This document shows positions 36,120 to 47,972 of a stretch of 64,000 bases of DNA, one piece after another. How positions within the stretch are numbered: the first letter of the stretch is position 1; each line of letters opens with the position of its first letter. A model generated the notes under the pieces. It ran no database searches, was not told where the DNA came from, and was given only the letters and a program-made list of their open reading frames with translations. Source of the DNA: Epiperipatus broadwayi (Eukaryota > Onychophora > Udeonychophora > Euonychophora > Peripatidae); contig JAQFVV010012529.1 in the NCBI GenBank assembly GCA_028023455.1, positions 622,001 through 686,000 on the forward strand. Direction: 5' to 3'. Position numbers and translations under genes: made by a program.

Positions 36120-37892
36120 TTTCCTGCTCTGAAGCAGGATGTCCAATAGAAGCAGCGACCAACGCTCGGACCTTAATGAAAATCATTGGAACAGGAAAGC
36201 ATTGTTCAATGAATCCAGACGATTAAAATAAAAGGAAAAAATTTCCAATCAAAGTTAGTTCCAGCTTGATTTTTGAGGAGGAGAGTGAAAAGATGCACTT
36301 TCACCCTCTTACATATTTCAAATGAAGTGACTGTTGAATTATGAATGGTACTGTTGCAGACTCTGAATCATATGGGTATGCAATAAAATACTACCAGGAT
36401 TGAAACAGCTAAGGTCATCTCCAGAACAACAGACCGGTCTTCCATGAAAGTATGACTAATAAAAACTTCACGGGAATTGGCACCAGGAACTGGGAGCTCT
36501 TCTATTGTAAGATATGAATTGTAAAATTTTAAAAAAAGTAATTAAGAACTTTCGTCAAGATTTGACAAGCTTTTAATAATCAACTAAACCTAATTTTTAA
36601 AATGAATTTTTATCTGACTTTTAAGATTTCAAAATCAATTATTAATGTTTAATTTTATATATTTGAGTTTGTTAATTTAATCATTTCCATTTTTTTATTA
36701 TTAATATTTATTGATTAAATTATTTGAATGTATTTAAATTTAAGTTGGATGTAGATAGCTGCATAGATTCATTAACATTTAGTTATTTTTTTTGATTTTC
36801 ATATGATTAAAATATATAGATATCGGTAAATATGACACCTCATGCTGAGTGTCCAAATGTATTTATTCGTATATCTTTTAAGTTGTTGCTGTCAATGCGG
36901 CACCTTATGTTGAGAGCCATTGGGCTTATTGTAAATTTGTCTATGCAATTCCATCAATAACTTTATATTTTAATCGTTTATGTTTATTTTGAATGGGTTT
37001 TAATTTCAGGCTATTTGTCTCATAGTTAGGTCGATGCTAATGAAGGGATATATGGGTGTTTATATCAATGTAATGTGAAGTGTGTTTAGCATACAGGGCA
37101 AAGCCCAATTGAATGCATGACCCAAAGATGTAGTCATTGTGTTGCAATGGGCACAGACATATTTCCTACACCATTGACCCCTTTTTTAGCTCTATGGATA
37201 AGGACTACAAGTCGGCAAATAGACCACTCTCCCCCATATGTAGCACTTCTCTTTAATTATTTTATACATGATTCCTTACCAGACAGATGCACATTCCTGT
37301 ACTGGATGAGGATCATGTCCTTCAAATAATCACACTGTCAGATGCACATTCCTGTCAGTGTGGTTTTATGCTAGCATCTTCATATTGCATTGGTTACATC
37401 CATATATCAGAAAGCAGGCATTGGTTTGGCTACAAACTTTTAGTCTGGGATTGAATGATTGTTTTGAAAAGTTTTTAATTGAGAAATGTCTATCTGTGTG
37501 GACTGTTTAAAAGTTTTTAATTGAGAAATGTCTATCTGTGTGGACTGTTTAAAATAGTAATTTAAATTTAAAATTTAATATTAAAATCTAAAGATAAATT
37601 TATTCCTGTTTTTAAATATTTATATGTGTGTTAATAAATGTTTTTTGTGTGTGTTATTACTGACAGTGGCTTATTTATTTATTTTAAAAAAATTTTTTTT
37701 TTTTATTAAAAATATATCTCTGCATCTCCATGAGCTAGTGGCATGGCCTGATGGTCATAATAAAATAAAAATAATATAAAATTAGATCTTGAGACCTATC
37801 TGCCTACTATATAAATTTTTCAGGTTCCAATAGCCTGGTGGTGCCCTGTACAACAGATACATAAGACTCCACTGTTCTCCCCGACCATTATA
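36120..37892 (+). mobile_element. Possible LTR, right end defined, left end unclear
   Basis: A higher-GC stretch (36120-36500) follows a TATA-like TTATATAATTAAAA near 36071, and the block ends CCCCGACCATTATA at 37892 right against (AT)n. That end is one substitution from GACCATTACA, the sense-strand end of the LTR at 40911. I could not fix the left end. It holds a 42-base tandem duplication and a hairpin (CACACTG/CAGTGTG near 37330-37361). Confidence 0.35.
37467..37550. repeat. 42-base exact tandem duplication
   Basis: The unit begins AAAAGTTTTTAATTGAGAAA and ends GTGTGGACTGTTT; copies at 37467-37508 and 37509-37550 are identical, so the duplication is recent. Confidence 0.95.
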
Positions 37893-37904
37893 ATATATAT
37901 ATAT

Positions 37905-38640
37905 AAACATTAAAAGCATAAAGCTAAACTAGTCAATAAATAATCAAAATTATTCCAAATTCAGAACTCAAAACAGACTAGCCAAGAAAATAAACTCTAA
38001 AACACTACCAGTGGTTTCCATTGCTACAAACAGACTTTTCATATGTAAAGAACTACAAAATAATAACATATTTAAATTAAAAATTACCCATAATTCCACT
38101 TATTTCCCATATACCCTTAATATAAAAAGAACTTTTAAATAAGTTAATTGCTTCAGAATCATATATTTTTAATAGTAAAGATTCTTTAATTCTTTTTATT
38201 TCATTTCTCTCAAAGAAGACAAAATTAATAGTGTGGCCTATATCTTTTTCATGGATAGGTAAAGCAGAACTAAAATATTTATTTCTAATCCATATCTTAG
38301 TTCTGCTTTATGTATTCATGAAAAAGTCACAGGCCACACTATTAATTTTGATGAAACTAAGGTTGTCTTCTTTCTGAGATATGAAATAAAAAAAAGTAAA
38401 GAATCTTTATTATTAAAAATGTATGATTGTGAAGCAATTAATTTATTTAAAAGTTCTTTTAATATTAAGAGTGAATGGGAAGTGATATTGTGGGTAATGT
38501 TTACTTTAAATAGGTTGATATTTTATAGTTCTTTACACCTGAGAAGTCTGCTTGTAACAATGAAACCATTGGTAGTGTTTTAGAGGTTTTTTGGCTAGTC
38601 TGTTTGAGTTGATGTTAAAAAAAAATTAAAATTATTTAAA
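37905..38640. mobile_element. Inverted pair of PLE lineage 1 3' ends
   Basis: The left arm (about 37905-38275, minus orientation) and the right arm (about 38295-38640, plus orientation) are diverged reverse complements: each holds the last part of the GIY-YIG coding region (CTTTATGTATTCATGAAAAA... and ACACTATTAATTTTGATG in the right arm) and the 3' terminal repeat of lineage 1. The centre is only about 20-30 bases. This repeats the head-to-head arrangement seen at 28516-30465 and 24030-24735, but is older. No open frame survives. Confidence 0.8.
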
Positions 38641-40900
38641 AAAAGTACGTGTATTAAAACACACTTGTTTTTAATCAATTTGATAAAAAACAAGCAAGCT
38701 TGTTAATTACATTCCTGTTGCTTTTATTTTAATCATTTCTAAGTTCATTCTAAAAGTGGAGATTTAATTTTGTGTTCTTTTTGTTGAAAATAATCTCTGG
38801 TTAGAATTCCTCATTAGATTGAGCAGGAGATTGAGATTTACCCTGCCCTAAGGTGAAGAATTCAACAACAGGAAAAGTTTTCACAGGAAATGTAGCATGG
38901 TATAAATAACACCACAAATTTGGGGACAGGGTTTTTAGATTATTCTTGACTAACAAGCTGTTTCAAAGTGGTAGATTCAATATTCATTTGCCACTTTGAT
39001 TATAATCTGCAGAGCTGTACCACATTGTTTGAAATTTGGACATTAATTTCTTTTAAAAGAAAAAAGTTTTGCAGTTGTTACAAGATTTGTTTCTTCATGA
39101 TGTCCAAACCCACTGTCTTATGTATTCTAAACTCCAACATATCTTGCTAGCTTAACCCAAAAGATGAACCCATGCCTGCCGGCTCTTCTTCAGTCATGCC
39201 ATGAATGTCTAGAATGAACTGGATCCCTATATGCCTCCACATTTGCCACTGTCAAAACATCTGAAATATGAACTTAAATAAAAGTGTGCACTTCTTGAAA
39301 ATACGTGAACTTAGCTTTACTGTAAGGTAAATATTTTACTTTTATTCTTGCCAGGGTAAATTCTTTTAGTTAAACCTCCACTCAATCTTAAACATAAATC
39401 TGTATTCTTAATGATTATTTAACCTCATATTTATTAGCTGTATTTGTTTTTTCACTGTACTTTCCCGTGTATCTTGGAATCTTAGTTTTAAGATTCCAAG
39501 TTTGCTTTAAATTTTATTTATCGGAGAGCGTCTAGTGAGTTTGTATTTTTATATGCTTAATATATTTCTAATTACATGCCTAACTTTTTATAAATGCTTT
39601 AGCAGTCTTGTGCAGTTTTAGTTTTGCTCACCTGTATTTATTTTATTGTCTGATAATTGATTTAAAATACTGTGTTTATGCTTATGCAAACCGAAAAATC
39701 TTTTGGCTGGCGATTTATCATGTTTATTGTTCTAGTTTTCTGTATTTGGAGATTTTGTTTCATCTTTTCTTATGTCTCTGAAATAGGGAACTGGAATTGT
39801 TCTTTGTAAATTTTATAAATTGCCAGCAGGGAGATATTTATCCCCTTGTAGATTATAGGTGGAAGAGTTTTTTTCTGCTAAAGTATTTAATGTCTTAATG
39901 TTTTCTACTCATATACACTCTATGATAAACTAACATATTAAAAAAAAGTCCAGGTCAATGTTTATACTTTGCTTGCTAGATTTGTTTTATCTTTATGTGT
40001 GGCTTTAAATTTTATCAGAGTGTGTACTCAGAACTTTGTAGATTTATTTATAATTATAATTTGTTCACTCTCTTGAAATGCTTGGGCAAACATAACTGCT
40101 TTTCTAATTATTTAATGGTGTCCTTCTGAGGCTGCTAGTTATTATTCTTAGATTAGTTTTTGCCAATCATTTGGTTGGGGATTTTCCAGTTTTAAATGCT
40201 ATTTTCCTTTCATCCCAGATTTGGTATTGTATTAATTTAAAATCTTTACATCAGAATATTTTCTAAGTTTGTTGTTTCATTAAATTGGAGACATAAATTT
40301 CGTCCCTTTTATAATTTCGTATTCCAATGTATTAATCATATTTTATTTTGTTCTTGGGGTAAATCAATCATGTTTGCTTTAAACATAATATAACATGCAG
40401 CTTCTACTGGCATATGATATTCTTGGTCCCGATGCATTTTCCGGGACAAGAAATTCTCACTGGTGCTGGTTTCATTGATTTAATTCAAGAATGTGTTGTT
40501 TTCATATCTGTGAATGGAAGTGGTGTTGTGGTGAATTCTCTGCTGAAAGAAATTTGTTCTCTCCCTTTCTAATTCTCTATTAAAAGATGAGTCTGTTTGC
40601 CAGAGCATTGAATTTTAGTCTTTCTGGTACACGCATGACCTAACCCTATTTCTGGTGTTATAAACGTTTACTTCATAATTAATATCTCTCTTAAATAAAA
40701 TTTTAAAATGTGTTTAAACTTAATTTGGCTGACATTGTCTTAGTGCTTTTATTTCAAAATTGTCTAAACAATATTTAAGATTTCTTGTCTCTCCCTGAAT
40801 CTAGTCGACGCAAACCATCATCCTCATCCATTTTGATTTTCCAGATATGTAGTTATCTGGTGGCGCCCTCTATGATCAGATGGATTGAGGGTCTGTTACA
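38641..40900 (+). other. Non-coding interval ending in an LTR-type terminus
   Basis: No protein-coding region recognised; the open frame at 38968-39150 has no motif. A TATA-like GGTATAAATAAC (38900) is followed by a GC-richer stretch and AATAAA near 39281. The right end, GGTCTGTTACA at 40890-40900, abuts ten bases of (AT)5 and resembles LTR sense-strand ends elsewhere (CTGTTACA). It may be an LTR whose left end was lost to the PLE insertion. Confidence 0.35.
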
Positions 40901-40910
40901 ATATATATAT

Positions 40911-41943
40911 TGTAATGGTCAGATTTGTACATTTGCATAACAAAATCCAGAGTCTGATAGAATACACCAAAGCTGACCGAATTGCGATGATGAGATCCAC
41001 AGTTCAACCGACATTTAACCCTTCCATCTGTATTCCATGATTTAATACATTATGAATGACATTTCTGAGGTTATGCATAAGTTCCAATTTTTTTGCCTAA
41101 TGGCATAGCAAAGGGAGAAACATGAGACATCAATGACTGACATAAGCTTAAACATGAGACCCCAATGACTAACATAAGCTTGAGCAAATGGTTAAATAAA
41201 CTAATAAGACAAATCAATAATTAAGTCTAACAATATATAAAAAATGTAGTACATATATCAACATGGAATTGGATTTGAATGAGACTATGGACAAAAAAGA
41301 GAGGAAACAAGTTTATATCTCCAGAAATAATTCAATCAGTAACATAAAATAAATAACAGATAAAGCAAACAACAAATATATAATTTATATTACTTCGAAT
41401 TTTCTGCTCGCAGGTATTATACAGTGGATAAGATTGAAAGTTACAGATTACTTTATCTTTACACATTTAATAAGATTATATGCAGTAATTAGATTTATGC
41501 CTAAGTTTAATATGCCAAACCCTATTTACCTTATAGTTTGACTAAATCACAAGGAATATGCTAACCTAAGATATAATACAACATGCAGCGCTGCTATGGC
41601 ATCTGTATGCATATAGCTTTAGAAGATGAGCATATAATTAAGCTCAAAGATAATGCAGGTTTAGTATGGTAACCAAGATTAGGGTTTAGCTTAATGCTGA
41701 ATATTAATTTAATATGAGGAAAAGAACTGGTTTATTTTGGATTTACACATATATGCTATCGTACTTATTAAAATACTAATAAACATGATTATCGTGTGAG
41801 TTGGTACTTATTCATGGGCTCAGTGCCCTTGAACCAAATGACTTCCTTGTAATATAATATGAATGTAGAAAGTTCAGGAACTCGAGTAGACTGAAAAATG
41901 GGGTCTGGATCCTCATGCTCCAGTTATAATATGTAGCCTTACC
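40911..41943 (-). repeat. Left (3') LTR
   Basis: Aligned by eye with 45125-46055 over about 1 kb at roughly 80-85%: shared blocks include GAATACACCAAAGCTGACC, TGACATTTCTGAGG, GGCATAGCAAAGGGAGAAAC and CCTCATGCTCCAGTT. Similarity stops after AATATGTAGC. Divergence is far greater than for the gypsy LTRs, so this insertion is older. Confidence 0.75.
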
Positions 41944-42079
41944 CAAACTAAAGTGTGAACTAGTGGGACTCTGGTAGGTGGAATAATTTAGCTCGGTCCC
42001 TGAAGTTTAACAACTGCTCATCATCATATAGTCCTTTCACCCTTGTCTGGTTTGAGTACCTTCATGAATATGGGTCTTG

Positions 42080-43560
42080 TGATCATCAATGGAAAACTGT
42101 TACCACCTGATATCTCAGTGACTCCATCTTATGAACCTTCTTTCAGGGTCCCTTGATAAAATTGGTGTAGTCAACCATGGTTAATAGTTCTGTCATCTCA
42201 TCAATATGGGCAAAATTATCTGAGCATATGTGAAGGTGAATGCAGTCAGGAATTGCAATCTCACCACCTTTCTCATGAATTGTGAGACTCTTAAGATATC
42301 GATTCATAGTTCTCCTACAAGTCAGAATGGTATATCCTGTTGTTTTTCAGTATTCCAAAAACCCTTAATAAAAGTGGCTTGATAACTCCCGAATGTTAGT
42401 GGCTTTCCTGTTTGAGTCCCATCATGATTTAGCATAGTCTTGGATGTAGTGGACCACAATGATCTCATCTGATGCTGTTATCCATTGAAATGAAACAGTT
42501 GCTGTAGGCTCTCTAGATGTGGTTTTGGACTCTCCTCTATGTCCCCTTCGAAGGTTTTAATTTGTATAAATTTAGCCATTACTGGAGGGTCCATTTCAGA
42601 CATATGGATTCCCCCACAAACTACAGCCTGCTTCCTTATCCTTTTGCCTGCTCTCAAGTGGGGATTCCAGTGCTCATCACACAAACAATGATCACTTTCC
42701 CTGTCATATTGCTGAGGTTCATGGAGCTACCCAAGGTTCATTTCCTTGGCTTCCCTGTTCCTGTATTTTTAACATCTTTTTTTAGATATCAGTACTTCTC
42801 CCTTTGTTCCATGGTTGTCTGCATTTTTCTTCAGGTATTAGTACATTTTCCTCCAACTATGTCTATCTTTCCTACCAAATGGTAAATGTGATTTGTCTGG
42901 CTGGTTTTTTTTCCAGACCATGTATTCCATGTCATATGAGAGGGTCTCCTTCAACTCACATACGCTGTCCATTATTTCCCCCTGTGATTCCTTGAAGTCT
43001 TTTATGGTTTCCCCCTGTACCCTTTGTTTTTGTTCTACCTCTGTTGTTTTCTGTTAGCTTCACCTCTAAGTCCTGCTTGATTTCTTTGACTGCATCTTTC
43101 AATGAAGCTTCTTATGTTTCCACTATCCTGCAGGGCTTCATACTTGCTCCTCAATTCCTGTATGGACTTGTAGGCTCCCTTTTGGGTATGAAACCAGATG
43201 CCTGCCTATTTATCATTGTATTCATCATATTTCTGTTGGTAGTCAATTCTCAATCCCTCCAGGCCACAATCTTTCTTCTATTCTCCAGTCCTTGTCTTCC
43301 AACTTTTCTGCTATCCTCTGGTCTTTTGCTTCTAACTTTTCCTCCATTCTTTGGTCCCTTGCATCCAAACTTTCTTGAATTTTTAGGATATTCAGCTCCA
43401 TCTTCTAGTCCCTTGCTTTCACACATTCTTGAATTTTTACCATATTCTGTTTATTTATTTCCTCCATTTTCTGTAAGATTATGCTCAAGGAGTCCTGGTT
43501 CTCCCTTATGCCATTTACTAGTTTCATTTCTGGTATCATCATGGATGAGTTTTTAAAATA
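42080..43560 (-). pseudogene. Decayed gypsy gag with 11-residue coiled-coil repeats
   Basis: Structural protein remnant, broken by stops. Near 42500-42560 the minus strand reads FIQIKTFEGDIEESPKPHLE, closely matching IIQIKIFRGETGENPQAHLE in the gypsy gag at 18227-20359. Upstream, at about 43260-43440, tandem units of 33 bases encode about 11-residue repeats (for example MEEKLEAKDQR, IAEKLEDKDWR), a hendecad pattern typical of long coiled coils. The likely start is an ATG at about 43548-43560. The plus-strand open frames here (42517-42885, 43044-43556) are antisense shadows of this region. Zinc knuckle and protease are not seen downstream. Confidence 0.65.
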
Positions 43561-45124
43561 CAGTGCTTTCCACATATTTACTCCTTCCTGAGATACTGGC
43601 TCATGCTTACTTCCCCCTCAATTTCCCTTCCGGGCTACGATTTACACCCAATTGATTTTTGGGTACCCACATTGTTACTTTATTATCATTCCTGACTAAC
43701 CCTTCTTCACAATGAATTTCTGATGATTCTTTGGGTGACAGGGGGCTTCCCTTCAAGTCTTCTCTTGGATTTGTGCTTACTTCTTCTATGTCTTCCTATT
43801 GCCCAATTCTCTCTCTACATCTTTCTCTATACTGTTATCCATCTATGGCTTTTGGATATCTCTGTTATGTTCTATTTTACTTCATATCATGAATAATAAA
43901 AAAATGGTTTACCAATATTTCTGCAAAATGGCTTTTTGCCGTTCTCCCCTTGGAAAAGGCTCACTCTCTGGCCCCTTCTAACTTACACCACATTATACAT
44001 TTTATTGCCCCTTTCTATTCCATGTTCTTCTTTTCTAATGCTACACATATCTATCTAATCCGAATACACGCAAAAGCAAAAAAAATTTGTCCTAAGTTAT
44101 TACACTTTTATGTAAATTAAGTTATCACAATAATGAGATATTACCTGCCCAGCATTTTAAGTATGTATGTATAAAAAAAACCTAATAATAAAAATAAATA
44201 ATTAATAAAAATTAAATTTTACCTAATGTGCCTCCTTTCTTTCTTAATTTAAGCTGCTGTCATCTGTATGGGGGGGGGGGACATGAATTCATGATTATAA
44301 TTAGTATTATGTTAAAATTTCTGTGCCAGTTTTAGTTTCATTTCGAGTATCTGTATATTGATCTTGCCTTACTCATTTCATTGCTTGTATCCAATCCAAC
44401 CCCAAATAAAGAAAACATGAACTTGTCCCCGACTTTTTAAAATTTCTTTCCCCTACTCATGATGACAAAATTTATATGAGAGTGACTCATAATTATAGTC
44501 ACCCTTGGGTGCCAGACACCAGTGATCAAGCAAAAATACACACACACACAAATACACACACACATATATATATCATCCACTTTAAATTTTAAATTGATAT
44601 CCACCATTAGATAGACTAAGCACAATTTACTAAGGATTTCGTATCAATCATAATACACCTATTTATACTAAAATCATGTATCAAGCAAAAAGACTTCGGA
44701 GTCTCATGTATATACCAAAAAAAATTTACAGGTATACTTGGGAAACAAAAAAAAAAGTTTTTACATAAATTTACTGGAGCTTATAACCTATCAGTACAAT
44801 CAATGGAAGTCACATTTTCAAAAGAGAATAATTTTACACTTACATACATTTGTGTTGGTATACAGAGTCTGGGAATAATTAATACTCGTAAGAAAAAAAA
44901 TTATATACATAAACTTATCCTGCACCAATGTATAACATACCTACATACATATACCATTCCACAGATCTCAAGGAATGTGGATATATATCGACAATCATCA
45001 TGGCAGAATTGGGAAAAAAATTTACAAATATATCTAACATAGAGTTGTGTTAATATACAGGGCTGGGGAAATAATTAATCAAGGCCCCATGAATAGGCAT
45101 CCAGAATCAGGGGAAACAACCCTA
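43561..45124 (-). other. Leader region of the LTR element
   Basis: About 1.6 kb between gag and the right LTR. Contains a run of G at about 44270-44280, a (CA)n/(TA)n microsatellite at 44539-44573 and AT-rich sequence. No reading frame of note; a primer-binding site could not be recognised next to 45125. Confidence 0.45.
44539..44573. repeat. (CA)n-(TA)n microsatellite
   Basis: Two CA runs separated by AAATA, then TATATATA. Confidence 0.9.
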
Positions 45125-46055
45125 TATAATGGCCCAAATTGTACAGTCACGTAAAAAAATCCAGAGTCCGGTTAGAATACACCAAAGCTGACCAAATTGG
45201 GATGGTGAGATCCACATTTTGATCCTTCCATCTGTACACTGTGATTTAACACCTTATAAATGACATTTCTGAGGATACACACAAGTTCCAATTTCTTTGC
45301 ATGCTGGCATAGCAAAGGGAGAAACATGAGACCCCAACAACTGACACAAGCTTGACCAAATAGTTAAATAAACTAATAAGATGCTTAAATCAATAATTAA
45401 GTCTAACAATATATAGAAAATGTGGTACATACATCAACATGGTCTTGAGTCAAAACTCACAACTACCCAAATATATAATTTATATCACGTGGAATTTCAT
45501 GGTCACAGGCATTACACAGCTAATGAGATTGAAAGTTACAGATTATCTCAAGTTTAAACATTTAATAAGATTGTATGTAGTGATTAGATTTATGCCTAAG
45601 TTTAATATGCCAAACCCTATTTGCCTTATATTTTGCTAAATCACTAGGAATATGCTAACCAAAGATATGATAAAATATGCAGCACTGCTATGGCATTTGT
45701 ATACATATAGCTTTAGAAGATGAGCATATAACTAAGCTCAAAGATAATACAGGTTTAGTATGGTAACTGAGATTAGGGTTCAGCCTAATGCTGAACATTA
45801 ATTTAACATGAGGAAAAGAATTGGTTTACTTTAGATCTATACACGTATGCTATGGCACTTGTGAAAATACTAATAAAGATGATTACAATGTGAGTGGATA
45901 CTTATTCATGGGCTGCAGCATCAAGTGCTCAGTGCCCTCAGACTGAACAACTTGCTTTTAATATATAATGAAATATAAAAAGTTCAGCAACTCAAGTAGG
46001 CTGAAAAATGGGATCTAGATCCTCATGCTCCAGTTCTAATATGTAGCTTTATTGA
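45125..46055 (-). repeat. Right (5') LTR
   Basis: Partner of 40911-41943 in direct orientation. It may extend further right, since the left copy appears truncated at 41943 and an LTR-type end with (AT)n occurs at 49342. Confidence 0.7.
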
Positions 46056-46689
46056 GCATGACCTCCACCAGTAACTCATAAAAAAACAATGTAGCAAGTA
46101 GATAATGTATGGCATGTACTTCATAAGCACATACCTCCAATGTATATAGTAAATACAAATGTGTATAATTAACTTATGGTACCTTAAAATTTAGATAGCG
46201 TCTATCTGCACAGCTACAGAACCCAGTTCTTAAAATTAGTACATCAATCATGCTAAATTAAGGGACAAAATAGATTAGTAACCTAGTTTAAGATACCCGA
46301 CCTGCATCTCTAATTAATGATATAGGTGAGAAAGAATATATTTAGTGGCCGATTAACCATAATACATTATAAATATACTTTAATATCTCTATGGCTAGTC
46401 TCTGGTGTTAGGCATAACAAACACATATAAAGTTAGAATTCATAACTCTAGTTGAGTAAACCACAATACTATATTGGATATAATTAAATATAATTATAGT
46501 AATGAACACAAAGCAGTCTATTGTGATGATAAATAATAGGATCTCAAAACAATGAGTCGAAGAGCAAATTAGCTTTATTAATATTTATTAAAGTAAAGAT
46601 ATAAATTGGTAATAGTTGATTAGATATACACGCTGCTTGATGGCATTGTTGCTATGTAACAACTATAAAAGATTATCGTTCCCAGGCCA

Positions 46690-47250
46690 TATTTTTTTAT
46701 TTTCTTTCTTATAAAAAAAATAACAGAATTTGTACTTTTTAAATATTTTTTTATTTTTAACTTCAACAAATTCACACACATAAAAAATCAAACACAGAAT
46801 TTGTACTTTTTAAAGATCTTTTTTTATTAGCATCAATAAATTTTCAACTTATTACAGTTGTTTTTTTGGGTTTCTTTTTCTTTTAATATAAAATCAACTA
46901 ATGTCAAAATTAGTACACTTTTTTTATTAATATCAAAAAATGTTCAATTTATTACGGTGGTTTTTTTTGGATTATTTTTTAAAAAAAATAAATAAATTCA
47001 ATAAATGTAAAACTTATTCTGTTTTTTTTTTGGTTTTCGCTTTTTTTTTTTTAAAATAACAAAAATCTTTAAAACAACATCAACAAATTTAAAACTTATT
47101 ACGCTTTTTTTTTGGTTCCATTTTTACAAATTTAAAACTTATTAGGTTAACTTTTTTTGTTTTCGCTTTTTTTTTTAAAAAAAAAAAAACATCAACAAAT
47201 GTAAACCTTATTATGCTTTCATTTTTTGCTATATAAAATCAACAAATTAA
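46690..47250. repeat. T-rich degenerate minisatellite
   Basis: About six or seven units of 70-90 bases, each with CAACAAATTTAAAACTTATT followed by a long T run and GGTTTTCGC-like sequence. Unit length varies mainly through the T runs. Confidence 0.7.
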
Positions 47251-47331
47251 AAAAACAGCTGTTCGTGGCTCCAGTAACATATCAGACATATAGCTTGAAC
47301 AAACAGTATTCTGGACTCATCAAACCAAGTT

Positions 47332-47532
47332 AGCTTCTGTTGTCGGTAAATGAAAGAATCAAACAACATCTGGGATTTCCTGAGCCATGTTGTTGGTCTC
47401 ATTGAGGCAATCAAGAATACATTATTTGATGCAGCTTCTGTTGTCGGTAAATGAAAGAATCATACAATGTCTGGGTTTTCCTGAGCCATGTTGTTGGTTT
47501 CGTTGGGGTTATCGAGAATACATTATTTGACG
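47332..47532. repeat. 101-base tandem duplication
   Basis: Two copies (47332-47432 and 47433-47532) beginning AGCTTCTGTTGTCGGTAAAT and differing at about ten positions. Confidence 0.9.
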
Positions 47533-47879
47533 CATTACCTACTTCAAAGTATGTTCAGACATACCTGCTGACAAGGTCTTTCTACCCTAAAACTTGACTA
47601 CAGAAGTGTGTAAACCCTCTGATAATTATTGGTTAATCAAATTGTATGATTTTAATAAAAAAAATAAAATATTTTTTTTACAATCAGCGATTTTTATATA
47701 ATTGAAAGACATACCCATCACACGACAATGTAAACAAGTGTAAAGTGTGCAAATTTCCAGAAATAATTTAGTGTGATGCAACAATGTGGCCTGCAATGTG
47801 TAGTACAACAAAACTGTTGTATACACACAACACACGGCCGTGAAACATATGGTCGGCCACGTATTTCTACAGTGTTTTT

Positions 47880-47972
47880 TGATGTGTTTTAGCACATTAA
47901 TCAGACCATAAAATAAGGTCAGCTGCATAAACAGCATTTTTATGTGTTTTAGCACATAAATCACGCCATCAA
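47880..47972. repeat. 60-base spaced duplication
   Basis: GATGTGTTTTAGCACATTAA at 47881 recurs as TATGTGTTTTAGCACATAAA at 47941, exactly 60 bases on, with TCA.(A/C)GCCAT continuing in both. Confidence 0.7.

Larger units (their letters stand above)
40911..46055 (-). mobile_element. LTR retrotransposon with decayed gag, no pol seen
   Basis: Two direct repeats, 40911-41943 and 45125-46055, flank a 3.2-kb internal region that carries a minus-strand gag remnant. The left repeat starts TGTAATGGTCAG against (AT)5; the right copy starts TATAATGGCCC, the same sequence with the TG mutated. No protease, RT or integrase motif is found, so the element is either gag-only and non-autonomous or has lost pol. 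The gag resembles that of the gypsy element at 13123-23544, pointing to the same broad lineage. The far end of the LTR is not certain; see 46056-49342. Confidence 0.7.

Noticed and set aside
37117-37329. 70-residue plus-strand open frame with several Cys and His
   Set aside because: No zinc-finger spacing and no neighbours; lies in the possible LTR ending at 37892.
42517-42885. 122-residue plus-strand open frame
   Set aside because: Antisense shadow of the same decayed gag, whose minus-strand reading matches a known gag block.
43044-43556. 170-residue plus-strand open frame rich in Phe, Leu and Ser, looking like a membrane protein
   Set aside because: It is the antisense of the minus-strand gag coiled-coil region; antisense of Lys/Glu-rich coding gives Phe/Leu-rich frames.
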